From Oscillospiraceae bacterium (GTDB lineage: Bacteria; Bacillota; Clostridia; Oscillospirales; Oscillospiraceae): a stretch of 35,815 nt of DNA. The notes beneath the pieces were generated by a model, which was not told where the DNA came from, ran no database searches, and saw only the letters and a list, made by a program, of their open reading frames with translations. Of the stretch, positions 17,455 to 25,862 are shown piece by piece; position 1 is the first letter of the stretch; every line of letters starts with the position of its first letter. The stretch lies in the NCBI GenBank assembly GCA_020025175.1, contig JAHHSM010000010.1, positions 1 through 35,815 of the forward strand. Direction: 5' to 3'. A program made the translations under genes and the position numbers.

Positions 17455-17570
17455 GGGAAACTAAAAATTTTGAGTGCTGCTGTTGTTTGGATGCCATCAA
17501 TACAACGCCGTTTTGAGCCGCTCTTGTGACAACTGCAGGAAGCCGGCATGCAAATCAATCCTATGGCAGA

Positions 17571-18056
17571 TCAACGGTGGTCGTATTGTTTTACTTCCAC
17601 AGCCTGTTTATCAAAATCAATAAAAATCTGGTAGGCATAATTATCATCAGAGGTATCCCATATTTCTACAAATTTGGGTGTGATCTCAATGATGATTTCT
17701 GTATCTTTGTGGGAATATTTGTTATAGCTGCCCAAAAGGTGCTGCTTATACAGTGTTTCGAAGCGGCGGTCAGGCTCGTCGGTTACAAGACCTTTATTTT
17801 CTGCCAGCCCCTCTACCTGTACGCCGCTCCAACAGAGGGCAACGTGAGGATTTTGATAAAGCTGCTGGGTTTTTCTGAAATTCTTGTCTGTTTTAAAATA
17901 AATTTTGTGGTCATAGAACAGGCAGCTCATATTGCGCACCATGACATAATCGTTTACAGAGCTTGCCAGAGCCATGATTTTCCAATCGCCGAGCTTGTCA
18001 AACAGCAATTCTACAGCCTGGTCAAAGGCTAAATTTTTATCTGCGCTGAAATTCAT
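17571..18056 (-). CDS. pyridoxamine 5'-phosphate oxidase-like flavoprotein
   Basis: A 161-residue split-barrel protein of the PNPOx-like superfamily, whose members bind FMN or another flavin. Seen are the N-terminal helix, MALASSVNDYVMVRNMSC, the strand FYDHKIYFKTDKNFRKTQQL with the typical KxxxL turn, and VALCWSGVQVEG. AAGGAGGA stands before the ATG. An FMN riboswitch and its terminator lie upstream on the same strand with no other gene between, so expression is probably controlled by FMN. Its substrate is unknown. Confidence 0.85.
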   Translation of the reverse strand: MNFSADKNLAFDQAVELLFDKLGDWKIMALASSVNDYVMVRNMSCLFYDHKIYFKTDKNFRKTQQLYQNPHVALCWSGVQVEGLAENKGLVTDEPDRRFETLYKQHLLGSYNKYSHKDTEIIIEITPKFVEIWDTSDDNYAYQIFIDFDKQAVEVKQYDHR

Positions 18057-18212
18057 TTTTTCTTCCTCCTTGATATGATTAAAGCATTTTTTTCAATGGT
18101 GTATTGATCTGTTTATACATCAATCAGACGATGAGTGATGAAACAGTGCGAGAAATCAGGTCAAACGATGGATTTTTGATGTGGATACGGTTAACATTGT
18201 CAATTACCTTCA

Positions 18213-18254
18213 TAAAAAAGCTCCCGAAGCTAATGTCGATTTTAGCTTCGGGAG
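18213..18254 (-). terminator. putative riboswitch-controlled terminator
   Basis: A 13-bp perfect stem (18221-18233 with 18242-18254) with a T-run on the minus strand (18214-18219). It lies between the FMN aptamer and the PNPOx-like gene. An 11-bp inverted repeat (18194-18204 and 18309-18319) encloses it and could form a competing fold. Confidence 0.75.
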
Positions 18255-18364
18255 TTTCTATAGATGCAAACAACAAAATAAAACCGATTTTGTCATTATG
18301 GAAAACCGATTGACAATGTACGGCTGCAATGCAGTTTATTCAGCAGCAACCAAGAAAATCAAAA

Positions 18365-18480
18365 GTCTTTTCTCATCCGGACTATACCGTCGGTTCTGGA
18401 AACACACCAGATCGGCCTCGCAAAAAGAGAGGTTCATGGACTATAACCATCGGTCGGGAATTACACCCTGCCCCAAAGAC
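18365..18480 (-). promoter_or_regulatory. FMN riboswitch (RFN element)
   Basis: The minus strand shows the conserved RFN core: GGGGCAGGGTGTAATTCCCG at the 5' side, then ACCGATGGT, AGTCCATGAACC, GAACCGACGGTATAGTC and CGGATGAGAAAAGAC at the 3' end. Its first and last six bases (GTCTTT and AAAGAC) pair as P1. It binds FMN and usually represses riboflavin synthesis or uptake genes. Confidence 0.95.
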
Positions 18481-18506
18481 GATTCAATCTTAACTTCATT
18501 AACTGT

Positions 18507-18534
18507 ATTATAGTTCAACCCGTGGTTTTGTCAA
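18507..18534 (-). promoter_or_regulatory. promoter of the FMN riboswitch transcript
   Basis: Consensus -35 TTGACA (18529-18534) and consensus -10 TATAAT (18507-18512) with a 16-bp spacer on the minus strand, about 27 bp from the aptamer. Confidence 0.8.
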
Positions 18535-18745
18535 GAGCAATCTTATTCCATGCAGACGATACAGTTTGCGTCCTTTCGCACCTTTCGGGCAATTGCAGAG
18601 TGTATTTCCGGGTGGCTTTTAGTAAGCTGGAAGTGGTAGTTTTAAAGGATCTGAATGGATCATGTTGTTTTATGAGAATATCTGTCTGATTTTGGGAAAC
18701 CTGTTTTTCAGAGGGCTGCAAGCAGTTTCTCTTTTTTGGTAAATG

Positions 18746-18754
18746 TGCTATAAT
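18746..18754 (+). promoter_or_regulatory. extended -10 promoter of the flavodoxin gene
   Basis: TGCTATAAT, a consensus extended -10 element, with no good -35. It lies about 90 bp before the flavodoxin start. Confidence 0.55.
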
Positions 18755-18842
18755 AAAGAAAACAATTAGAAATGGAAAAGTGGGCGCACAGCGCGCGGTA
18801 CATGCAGAGGAAAACACGAGAAAAACAGTAAAGGAGCAAACA

Positions 18843-19385
18843 ATGAAAGTACAAATTATTTATTCAAGCCTGACCGGCTGCACAAAAAGAGTAGCAAACG
18901 CAATTTTCGATGGCATTGATGTGGAGCAGAAAACCATTCACGATCTGAAAGACGGTGAGCCGCTTTTAGATGGCGACATCATTCTTTTAGGATATTGGGG
19001 TATTTCGGGCGGACCGAATGATGAAATGAAGGAATTTCTGAAAACAGTCAAAGGCAAGGCTGTGGGGATTTTCTGCACATTGGGTTATTATGCTGACACC
19101 GACTATGCCCATCAGGTGTTGGAAGCAGGGGTGAATTCGGCAAAAGAACACAATGAAATCATTGGCTCTTTTGTATGCAACGGTGCAGTATCGCAGACGC
19201 TGATCGATGGCCAGGGAAAGGGTGGTGTTCATACGCCCACAGAACAAAAAGAAATCCGCTGGGAAATCATCAAGAGTCATCCAACAGCTGCGGAATGCGC
19301 ATTGGCTGCAGAGCGTTTCAATGAAAGAATCCGGTTGTACAGCCGCTGCAAGGAATTGAACATTCCGTTCCACTCCATCGTCTGA
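18843..19385 (+). CDS. flavodoxin-family protein
   Basis: A 180-residue protein with a flavodoxin fold. The FMN phosphate loop is at the N-terminus (YSSLTGCTKRVA), followed by a GYWGISGGPN loop and CTLGYYAD, matching the positions of the flavin-ring loops. It would carry electrons by means of bound FMN. AAAGGAGC lies upstream of ATG 18843; a frame start at 18780 is not supported. It is divergent from the FMN riboswitch unit and is a single-gene unit with its own terminator. Confidence 0.85.
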   Translation: MKVQIIYSSLTGCTKRVANAIFDGIDVEQKTIHDLKDGEPLLDGDIILLGYWGISGGPNDEMKEFLKTVKGKAVGIFCTLGYYADTDYAHQVLEAGVNSAKEHNEIIGSFVCNGAVSQTLIDGQGKGGVHTPTEQKEIRWEIIKSHPTAAECALAAERFNERIRLYSRCKELNIPFHSIV

Positions 19386-19402
19386 ATCAAGAGTATTATA
19401 TA

Positions 19403-19440
19403 GGCTGCCGCAGAACGTAAGCATCTGCGGCAGCTTTTTT
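19403..19440 (+). terminator. terminator after the flavodoxin gene
   Basis: An 11-12-bp stem (19403-19414 with 19424-19434) followed by six T. Confidence 0.85.
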
Positions 19441-19589
19441 ATGGTTTTATGATTGAATTTGTTTTACGGTAGCTCAGGCAGAGAAAAGCAGGAACTGCAA
19501 TTGGAACCCCCCGCATCTCGTGTATCCGCTTATGCCCCAATGCTTCATCATGATTTAGTCATTAAGTTCGGAAAATGAGAATATAATGC

Positions 19590-19618
19590 TTGACATTTTG
19601 CACCAATAAAACTATTAT
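19590..19618 (+). promoter_or_regulatory. promoter of the two-gene unknown unit
   Basis: -35 TTGACA (19590-19595), 17 bp, -10 TATTAT (19613-19618), about 65 bp before the next start codon. Between the flavodoxin terminator (19440) and this promoter I see nothing else. Confidence 0.75.
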
Positions 19619-19685
19619 AAGTTTATAAAATACATAACTATACAAGAATATACAAAAGGCAAATATGAAAAGGGAGATAAGCGAT

Positions 19686-20207
19686 ATGGACAAGACATTA
19701 TCGTTGCGTACAAATCAGCAGATTTTGGGTTTGTTTTCCAAAATACAGGAATACCAGCCTTCAATCAATCGCATTGAGAGTTTTCAAAAAGCGGTGGATA
19801 TTGCTCTGGGTGAAAAGGTTGACTGGGCAAAGCACTCAAAAACGGCAATTCGTTATTTGGTGAACGACACATCTGCCGCAGAATTCATTCAATTACGCGT
19901 CGATCAGCATAAATGGGAAAAGATCGTCGATCAGGTAGAAGAATCGTTTGCACCGAGATTATCCAGAACAACCATACCTTATGTAGTCAAACTGGTACTT
20001 CTCAATTATGTGAAATATCTGGAAGCAATGACACCCGCCGCTGCGGTTGAGGCGGATGCGGTGCAAAAAGAAGCAACCATGGATTTATCGGATATGGCAA
20101 AGGTACTGTTTCAGATGATGCTGACGGACAAGGACTGCCGCGAGCTGAAGCAGATCAGAGAAATCCTTGCAGATTGGAGGGAAAAATCAAATGAAGCATC
20201 CGTTTAA
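19686..20207 (+). CDS. hypothetical protein with possible ribbon-helix-helix-like N-terminus
   Basis: A 173-residue protein that I do not recognise. Its first 45 residues (TLSLRTNQQILGLFSKIQEY, then INRIESFQKAVDIAL) have a short strand followed by two amphipathic helices, as ribbon-helix-helix DNA-binding domains do. The rest is mostly helical and charged. ATG 19686 with AGGGAG 9 bases upstream is preferred over ATG 19665. It overlaps the next small gene by 17 bases, so the two are translated together. Confidence 0.65.
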   Translation: MDKTLSLRTNQQILGLFSKIQEYQPSINRIESFQKAVDIALGEKVDWAKHSKTAIRYLVNDTSAAEFIQLRVDQHKWEKIVDQVEESFAPRLSRTTIPYVVKLVLLNYVKYLEAMTPAAAVEADAVQKEATMDLSDMAKVLFQMMLTDKDCRELKQIREILADWREKSNEASV

Positions 20208-20391
20208 TCAGCTGACACTACAGGATGTAGAGGATCTGCGTAAAAAGAGAAGCATTTCTCCCGCTGGAACAGTTTATCAATTTACGTCAGCAGATATTCA
20301 TCATGCCAAGGCGCATTTGCAGACACTATATAGCAACAGGGTGAGCTATACTTATGCCGAGCGCATCCTGCTTTTGAATGAAATTTACTAA
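20191..20391 (+). CDS. small hypothetical protein, second gene of the unit
   Basis: A 66-residue soluble protein, starting inside the end of the upstream gene with GGAGGG 9 bases before its ATG. It is basic in the first third (DLRKKRS) and helical at the end (SYTYAERILLLNEIY). No family is recognised. The tight overlap suggests that the pair acts together; a toxin-antitoxin-like or regulator-partner arrangement is possible but unproven. Confidence 0.65.
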   Translation: MKHPFNQLTLQDVEDLRKKRSISPAGTVYQFTSADIHHAKAHLQTLYSNRVSYTYAERILLLNEIY

Positions 20392-20507
20392 GAGGTGCCG
20401 TGAATCAATAAAGCGAGTCGATAGAGCCGACTATATTTTTGGCATATAAAAGCGGCTTTAAAAAATTTTGCATGGATTGCTTTGGAATTTATTTTATTAT
20501 AACCTCA

Positions 20508-20543
20508 GAAAAAAACCACCTGATGAATCGATCAGGCGGTTTT
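20508..20543 (-). terminator. terminator of the DUF4272 gene
   Basis: A 12-bp stem with one mismatch (20513-20524 with 20531-20542), loop of 6, followed on the minus strand by a T-run. Confidence 0.7.
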
Positions 20544-20608
20544 GCTCCACGATGCACTGCATCCAACGATTTAGATAGATATTTTGCACACCAGAAAAGC
20601 CTGACTGC

Positions 20609-21835
20609 TCAGGTGGAAAGATCCACGTCATCCCAACGGCAGCAGTCGTCGCAGCCGGCGAGCCAGAACAGAGCACGATGCCGCTCCATAACAACGCCCT
20701 CATCCAATCCCTGAGGAGCAGGCAATCCATTTACACGGGCATCCACACATGCCCAATGGAGCAGATAGATGAGGTCCGCCTGGTCCAGCAGTTCTTTCCG
20801 AGGGCGGGGTTTTACTGCAGCCAGCAGTTCATCCATGTGGGAATATGCCTGCATAAGCCGTACAGAGGCGGGTACATCGCAGATGTGGTCGGGCCAGAAT
20901 AAATCCTCGTGCAGCCCTAAGGCCCACTCCATCACCCAAAGATTTTCGTACTGCCACACAAACTGAACCTGCTCCTGCTCGCTGCTGTTTGAATTATTTA
21001 AATAGTCCTGCTCACTGGGTGAAAAGAATTCCTCGGCTCTATAGCTGTCAACAATTGGCTGGATAAAGGCTTTTGCTTCATCGTAGGACATTTTTTCGCT
21101 CAAGCGGCATTCGGAGTATAAAGAAACTGCGAGCAGAGCGGCGGCTCTGCCGCACATCTCACGCAGAGTATGGCTGGGGTCTTTTTCTCCTGTACCCAGA
21201 AGGGGCAGAAAGGACGGCGCGTAGAGATGCTTTTCGTCCAACACGTTGATAGAACGATCCCGGCGCGCGCAGTCCTCTGGAACATGCTGTCTCCAATCGT
21301 CGGGCAGTGGGTATTTAGGCGGCATATAATACTCAAAATCGCTGTGTCCCTGTTTATCAAAAATCGGTCGGCCGACAGCGTCACAGAGGATATCTGTTCC
21401 CTGTGTCAGCAGCCCATGAATGGGGAGGGCGGCCTGCCAGATCTTAGTATTGATTTCATTTTCCTTATCGGGATTTTTTGGCCCGTCATATTTGGCATAT
21501 ACCCGAATCACGCTATGGCACATGCGCAGGTGATGGAGGACGTTGCGCTGAATTTCCAGATGCTCCGTTTCTGTCTGCCGAAAATAGCTCCACACACCGC
21601 GAAGCTGTTCCTGAGCGTATGTTCCTTCGTCGCCTTCATCTTCTGTTGTGTAAACGGCGAAAGCAAGGAGCATATCGTTTCGCTGCAAGGTGATTTGGTT
21701 TCCTGTATGACCGCTCGGAATGCCGAATACCTGCTCCAGCTGGGACAATATATCTTCTTGGCTGCCTAGCGGACAGAAAATCAGTTCATGAATTTCCACC
21801 GGTTCCTGAGATTTTTTCTTACAAAACAAACTCAT
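20609..21835 (-). CDS. DUF4272-domain protein
   Basis: A 408-residue soluble protein. The C-terminal half matches the DUF4272 pattern: a long helical region (GRAAALLAVSLYSECRLSEK), WALGLHEDLFWPD, and near the end EGVVMERHRALFWLAG followed by WDDVDLST. The function of this family is not known. Start ATG 21835 has AGGAGG 7-8 bases upstream; an upstream in-frame start at 21853 lacks one. It is a single-gene unit on the minus strand. Confidence 0.75.
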   Translation of the reverse strand: MSLFCKKKSQEPVEIHELIFCPLGSQEDILSQLEQVFGIPSGHTGNQITLQRNDMLLAFAVYTTEDEGDEGTYAQEQLRGVWSYFRQTETEHLEIQRNVLHHLRMCHSVIRVYAKYDGPKNPDKENEINTKIWQAALPIHGLLTQGTDILCDAVGRPIFDKQGHSDFEYYMPPKYPLPDDWRQHVPEDCARRDRSINVLDEKHLYAPSFLPLLGTGEKDPSHTLREMCGRAAALLAVSLYSECRLSEKMSYDEAKAFIQPIVDSYRAEEFFSPSEQDYLNNSNSSEQEQVQFVWQYENLWVMEWALGLHEDLFWPDHICDVPASVRLMQAYSHMDELLAAVKPRPRKELLDQADLIYLLHWACVDARVNGLPAPQGLDEGVVMERHRALFWLAGCDDCCRWDDVDLST

Positions 21836-21997
21836 ATCAGCGCCTCCTATCATTCAGACCACCTGACTGTTTTTCCTTGATTTTACCATATTGCGACAGA
21901 ATTTCAAGAAAAAGTGCAGTTTTTTATACTCTAGCTTCAGATTTTATGATCTTGTGATAAAATGCGCTGCTTGTACATCGGGTTTGTACATGAGGAG

Positions 21998-22105
21998 ATG
22001 GAACAACTTTGGATGATTATAGGCAATTTGCATCTCAATACCAACCGCCAGATCGCAGACAGGCTCAAACGTTTCCTGACGGAAAATCAGTACAAAGAGA
22101 AATGA
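21998..22105 (+). CDS. possible small ORF upstream of the phosphatase gene
   Basis: A 35-codon frame (alternatively 47 codons from ATG 21962) ends 8 bases before the next gene, whose ribosome site overlaps its stop. The peptide ends in NRQIADRLKRFLTENQYKEK. GAGGAG directly abuts the ATG, which is too close to be ideal. It could be a leader peptide, a small protein or a gene remnant. Confidence 0.25.
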   Translation: MEQLWMIIGNLHLNTNRQIADRLKRFLTENQYKEK

Positions 22106-22113
22106 GGTAAAGA

Positions 22114-22815
22114 ATGGCGACTTATGTTATGAGTGATATTCACGGAAATTACGAAAAGTATATGCAGGCATTAAATGCAATCAATTTGCAAGATCATGAT
22201 ACTTTGTATGTACTTGGCGATGTGGTTGACAGAGGCACAGGGTCTTGTAAAATCCTTTTAGATATGATGTGTCATTTTAACATCATTCCCTTGCTTGGAA
22301 ATCACGAATTCATGGCTATGACGGTGTTGTCGAAATTAGTGGAAGAAATAACGGACAGTACGATTCATAGCTTTGATCAGGATTTTATCACCGGTATGCT
22401 TCGTTGGTTTGAAAACGGAGGAAAAAGCACGTTTGATGAATTTAAAAGGCTGACGTGTGATGACAAGCAAGCGGTGTTGGAATATCTGGAAGAATTTCAG
22501 TTATATTCAGAAATTACCATAAACAGTCAAGAGTATATTTTAGTTCACGCAGGACTGGATCATTTCAAGAAAACAAGGAACTTAAGTGATTATAAGCTTC
22601 AGGAAATACTATGGGCAGAAACCGACTATGATAAAGTATATTTTGAAGATAAAATCTTGATTACAGGGCATACGCCGGTATCGGCCATATTATTTGATAA
22701 AAGCGCCGATAAGATCTTTAAGAAAAACAATCACATTGCAATAGATTGTGGTTGTGGGTTTCATGGTAAATTAGCCGTACTTTGTCTTGATACGATGGAG
22801 GAATTTTATATATAG
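22114..22815 (+). CDS. PPP-type metallophosphoesterase (Ser/Thr phosphatase 1-like)
   Basis: A 233-residue calcineurin-like phosphatase of the bacterial PPP class. All metal motifs are present: SDIHGN (9-14 region), GDVVDRG, GNHEF, LVHAG and GHTPV. Members remove phosphate from Ser/Thr/Tyr residues or hydrolyse diadenosine tetraphosphate. GAGG lies before the ATG. Base composition is clearly more AT-rich than the neighbouring 5'-nucleotidase gene, which suggests a separate origin. Confidence 0.9.
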   Translation: MATYVMSDIHGNYEKYMQALNAINLQDHDTLYVLGDVVDRGTGSCKILLDMMCHFNIIPLLGNHEFMAMTVLSKLVEEITDSTIHSFDQDFITGMLRWFENGGKSTFDEFKRLTCDDKQAVLEYLEEFQLYSEITINSQEYILVHAGLDHFKKTRNLSDYKLQEILWAETDYDKVYFEDKILITGHTPVSAILFDKSADKIFKKNNHIAIDCGCGFHGKLAVLCLDTMEEFYI

Positions 22816-22933
22816 GGAGAAATAAAATTCATGGATACCAGTCATTCTGAAAGAAAAAATCAAAACGATCTGCTTGAAGAAGACTGCCGAAACTCGTTTT
22901 TTGCTTTATGCCCCAAGTTTTTTGACGAACTAA

Positions 22934-22964
22934 AGCGGCGCAGGCATTGCCTGCGCCGCTTTTC
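22934..22964. terminator. hairpin between convergent phosphatase genes
   Basis: A very GC-rich 12-13-bp inverted repeat (22934-22946 with 22948-22960) followed by CTTTTCC on the plus strand and a weaker T-run on the minus strand. It ends one or both of the convergent genes. Confidence 0.7.
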
Positions 22965-22970
22965 CATTCT

Positions 22971-25121
22971 TTAATTGAACTTCTGGCCGTTTTCTTGGGG
23001 ATTGAGGATGGTGATACGGCTCTCATTTTGAGGGGCAATCTTGCCCAGCTCCTTGATATACTCGCTGACAATGGTACGGTAGTAGTCGTTGGTGCGGTAA
23101 ACCAGCTTGCAGCCGGGCAGATCCTGGGCAGCGGTTTCGTGGTTGCTGTCGCTGCCCTCTGGGTTGAGCACATTGAACATGGTATAACCGTCGCCGCCGC
23201 CGCACATAAAGTCGTTGCAGGCCAAGGTGTACCACTTTTTCAGATCCAGATCGGAGCCGTCGTCCATGGTCACAGAGACCAGACGCTCCCCAGCCGGCTT
23301 GGCACCGTCAAAGGTATACTTCAGGCCGGAGACTTGGGGGAACTTGCCGTTGGTTTCGGGATAGCCGGCCACACCGTTCTCCAGAGCATCCCACACGGTC
23401 TGACCGGTGACATTTATCAGGGTGACCTTGTTGTCGAAGGGAAGCATAGCGAAGATATCGCCCATGGTCACATCCCCAGCCTTGAGGCCGGCCCGGATAC
23501 CGCCGCCATTCTGGATGGCGATGTCTGCATCGCAGTGAGAGCGCAGGGCGTCGGCGGCCAGGTTACCCAGAGGACTTTCCTGGGTGCGGACCAGAGGGCT
23601 GGACCAGGGAATATCCTCGGCGCACTGGCCGATGACTACTTCCATTTGGGTATCCAGCTCGGCCTGATAGCCGGTTAGGATTTTCTTGATCTCGGTCTTT
23701 TCGGGCACGGTGGAGGAGAGGACAATCTGGTTAAAGGTGTAGCCGATAACCTCGCCGTCCTTCAGGTTCAGGTTGGTCTGGTTGACGCAGGTGCCCACGC
23801 CGCCGGGATTGACTACCACGGTGCCCTCGATATTCAGGGGACGGCCGAAGGTATCATTTCCGCCGCCGACTTCCATGTCGATGCCCTTCAGCTTGGTGGG
23901 AACCTCGTTGTTGTGGCTGTGAAGGTGGGCCAGGAGGATGACGGCGTCAGCCTCGGCGTTGGCCTTGGCCAGTACTTCGGCACCCACTTCCCACTGGTCG
24001 TGGAAATCAATGTCCTGGGTGTTGGTGTAGTGAGTGGTGGCCTTGGAGCTGTCATCGGTCAGACCCACAATGGCCACCTTCACGCCGTCCAGCTCTTTGA
24101 TGATATAAGGAGAAAACTGCTCGGGGTAGGAGCCGTCCTTCCAATAGGTGTTGGCAGAGAGCATGGCGTAGTCAGCACGATCCGCCAGAGACAGCAGGTT
24201 ATCAAAGGAGTAGTCGAAGTCGTGGTTGCCCAGCACCGTAGCGTCGTAGCCCTGGGCGTTCATCACGTCCACGCTGGATTTACCCAGAGAGATGTTAGTC
24301 AGGTCGGTGTTGTAGGGGGAATCGCCGGCATCAATCACCAAAGTGTTGGGATTGCGCTTGCGGATCTCATCAAAGATGTAGCCGGCCTTGGCAGAGCCGC
24401 CCACCTCAATCTTGGACCCGGAGGGGGTATAGGGGACCATGTTGCCGTGAATGTCTGAGGTGGACATGGTGGTGAGGATGGTGAGGTCACGGGTGGCGGT
24501 GTCCAGCAGGTAGGCGGCTTCGCCACGGGTGATGACCGCATCAGTGAGCTCCAGATCGGAGGGGAGCAGACCGTCGGCCTTGCCCTGAGCCAGGAAGTCC
24601 ATTTCCTTGTCGGCACCGTAGACTGCCTTCATGACGGACAGGGCAAACTGGGTACGGGTCATCTCCTTGTCTGCCTGAAAGGAGCCATCTTCTTCGGGGA
24701 CCATAAGACGAGCTTCCAGCACAGTGTTGGCAACGGTCTCAGCCCAAGTACCAACAGCATCTGGGGCGGCGGGCATGAGAACGGCATCCAGATTCGCCAC
24801 AGTAGTATCGGTGGAGTAGAACTGCTTGACGATGGGTGCCTCTCCCTCGGCGGGAGCGGGAGCCTCAACGGAGTAAACGGGGACCAGATAGAAGGCGTTA
24901 TAGAGCAGGGAAGCGGCGGCGGCCCGGGTCAGGGGAGCCGTGGGGCGGAAGGTGCCGTCTCCGGTACCCTGAATTATTTCCCGATCGGCCAGAGCCTGAA
25001 TGCTGGCCTCATAAGACACGCCCTCCACATCGCTGACGGTACCGGCCAGTGCGGTAGGGGAGGCGAGGGAGAGGGACAGAGACAGGCATAGCGCAAGAAG
25101 CTTCTTTGAATGTTTATGCAT
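22971..25121 (-). CDS. surface 5'-nucleotidase-like metallophosphatase with S-layer homology domains
   Basis: A 716-residue exported enzyme. The signal peptide (1-26) has a basic start, a leucine-rich core and cleavage near ALA. Three S-layer homology-like repeats occupy about 30-220 (GTGDGTFRPTAPLTRAAAAS; EDGSFQADKEMTRTQFALSV; VITRGEAAYLL). The metallophosphatase domain follows with SDIHGN, IDAGDSP, GNHDFD and LLAHLHSHN, then the 5'-nucleotidase C-terminal domain with NGGGIRAG and NDFMCGGGDGY. It would release phosphate from nucleotides or other phosphoesters at the cell surface. ATG 25121 has AAAGG 9 bases upstream. Codon use is GC-rich compared with neighbouring genes. Confidence 0.9.
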   Translation of the reverse strand: MHKHSKKLLALCLSLSLSLASPTALAGTVSDVEGVSYEASIQALADREIIQGTGDGTFRPTAPLTRAAAASLLYNAFYLVPVYSVEAPAPAEGEAPIVKQFYSTDTTVANLDAVLMPAAPDAVGTWAETVANTVLEARLMVPEEDGSFQADKEMTRTQFALSVMKAVYGADKEMDFLAQGKADGLLPSDLELTDAVITRGEAAYLLDTATRDLTILTTMSTSDIHGNMVPYTPSGSKIEVGGSAKAGYIFDEIRKRNPNTLVIDAGDSPYNTDLTNISLGKSSVDVMNAQGYDATVLGNHDFDYSFDNLLSLADRADYAMLSANTYWKDGSYPEQFSPYIIKELDGVKVAIVGLTDDSSKATTHYTNTQDIDFHDQWEVGAEVLAKANAEADAVILLAHLHSHNNEVPTKLKGIDMEVGGGNDTFGRPLNIEGTVVVNPGGVGTCVNQTNLNLKDGEVIGYTFNQIVLSSTVPEKTEIKKILTGYQAELDTQMEVVIGQCAEDIPWSSPLVRTQESPLGNLAADALRSHCDADIAIQNGGGIRAGLKAGDVTMGDIFAMLPFDNKVTLINVTGQTVWDALENGVAGYPETNGKFPQVSGLKYTFDGAKPAGERLVSVTMDDGSDLDLKKWYTLACNDFMCGGGDGYTMFNVLNPEGSDSNHETAAQDLPGCKLVYRTNDYYRTIVSEYIKELGKIAPQNESRITILNPQENGQKFN

Positions 25122-25352
25122 ACTGTACATCCTTTCAGTTGTTTTTATAGGGATTCTGACTAAATTATATCATACTCTTTCTTTTTCTTGGGACAAAGAA
25201 AAGTAAAGAATTGGTAAAATGTTTTTGAATTGGGGAGACGCTTTTTTCGGTCTGCGGAATATGCAAAATAAATGTTATTGTTAATATGCGTTGCTTGTAG
25301 CAACGGGGCAGTTTACCATATAATGTAGGCACTCGAGAAAGGAGTGTATGTC

Positions 25353-25862
25353 ATGCTAAATGAGAATATAAAAGCAATCAGAAAATCGAAAGGACTTTCA
25401 CAAGAAGAGCTTGCTATTAAGCTCAATGTGGTTCGCCAAACAATTTCAAAATGGGAACAAGGTCTGTCGGTTCCTGATTCCGATATGCTGATCTCTATAT
25501 CAAAAGTGCTTGAAACACCTGTTGGTACACTGCTGGGAGAAACTGTTGCGGAATCAAAGGTGGATGATTTAAAAGCAATTTCCGAAAAACTTGAAGTCAT
25601 CAACTTGCAGCTGGCACAAAAGAAAGCAGCGCGGCGAAAAATACTTCATTGGTTTTTCATCTTGCTATGTGTGTTTGTAGGGATTGTTTTTGCGGCCTTA
25701 ACTGTATTAAACAGCCCTTATTTGGGATGGGATTATAGTGACCCTGAAACAGCAGTGGTCGGCGTTGGGTTTCATGCGTTTGAGTGGCTGTTTATTAGGG
25801 CAGCGCCCCTTGCGCTGATTGGAGGCGTTATTGGTGCTTTTTTGACACGGAAAAAAGAATAG
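25353..25862 (+). CDS. XRE-family regulator with C-terminal membrane helices
   Basis: A 169-residue protein with an N-terminal XRE helix-turn-helix (about 3-60, SKGLSQEELAIKLNVVRQTI) and a coiled segment (70-95). Two hydrophobic helices follow, at about 97-115 (WFFILLCVFVGIVFAAL) and 142-162 (PLALIGGVIGAFL). Such membrane-tethered regulators usually respond to envelope conditions. GGAG lies 8 bases before ATG 25353. No obvious target gene is cotranscribed. Confidence 0.82.
   Translation: MLNENIKAIRKSKGLSQEELAIKLNVVRQTISKWEQGLSVPDSDMLISISKVLETPVGTLLGETVAESKVDDLKAISEKLEVINLQLAQKKAARRKILHWFFILLCVFVGIVFAALTVLNSPYLGWDYSDPETAVVGVGFHAFEWLFIRAAPLALIGGVIGAFLTRKKE

Noticed and set aside
22831..22974. 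47-codon frame with a GGGAG upstream, between the convergent phosphatase genes
   Set aside because: Its end runs through the GC-rich terminator hairpin and the spacing to the ribosome site is long; no family is recognised.
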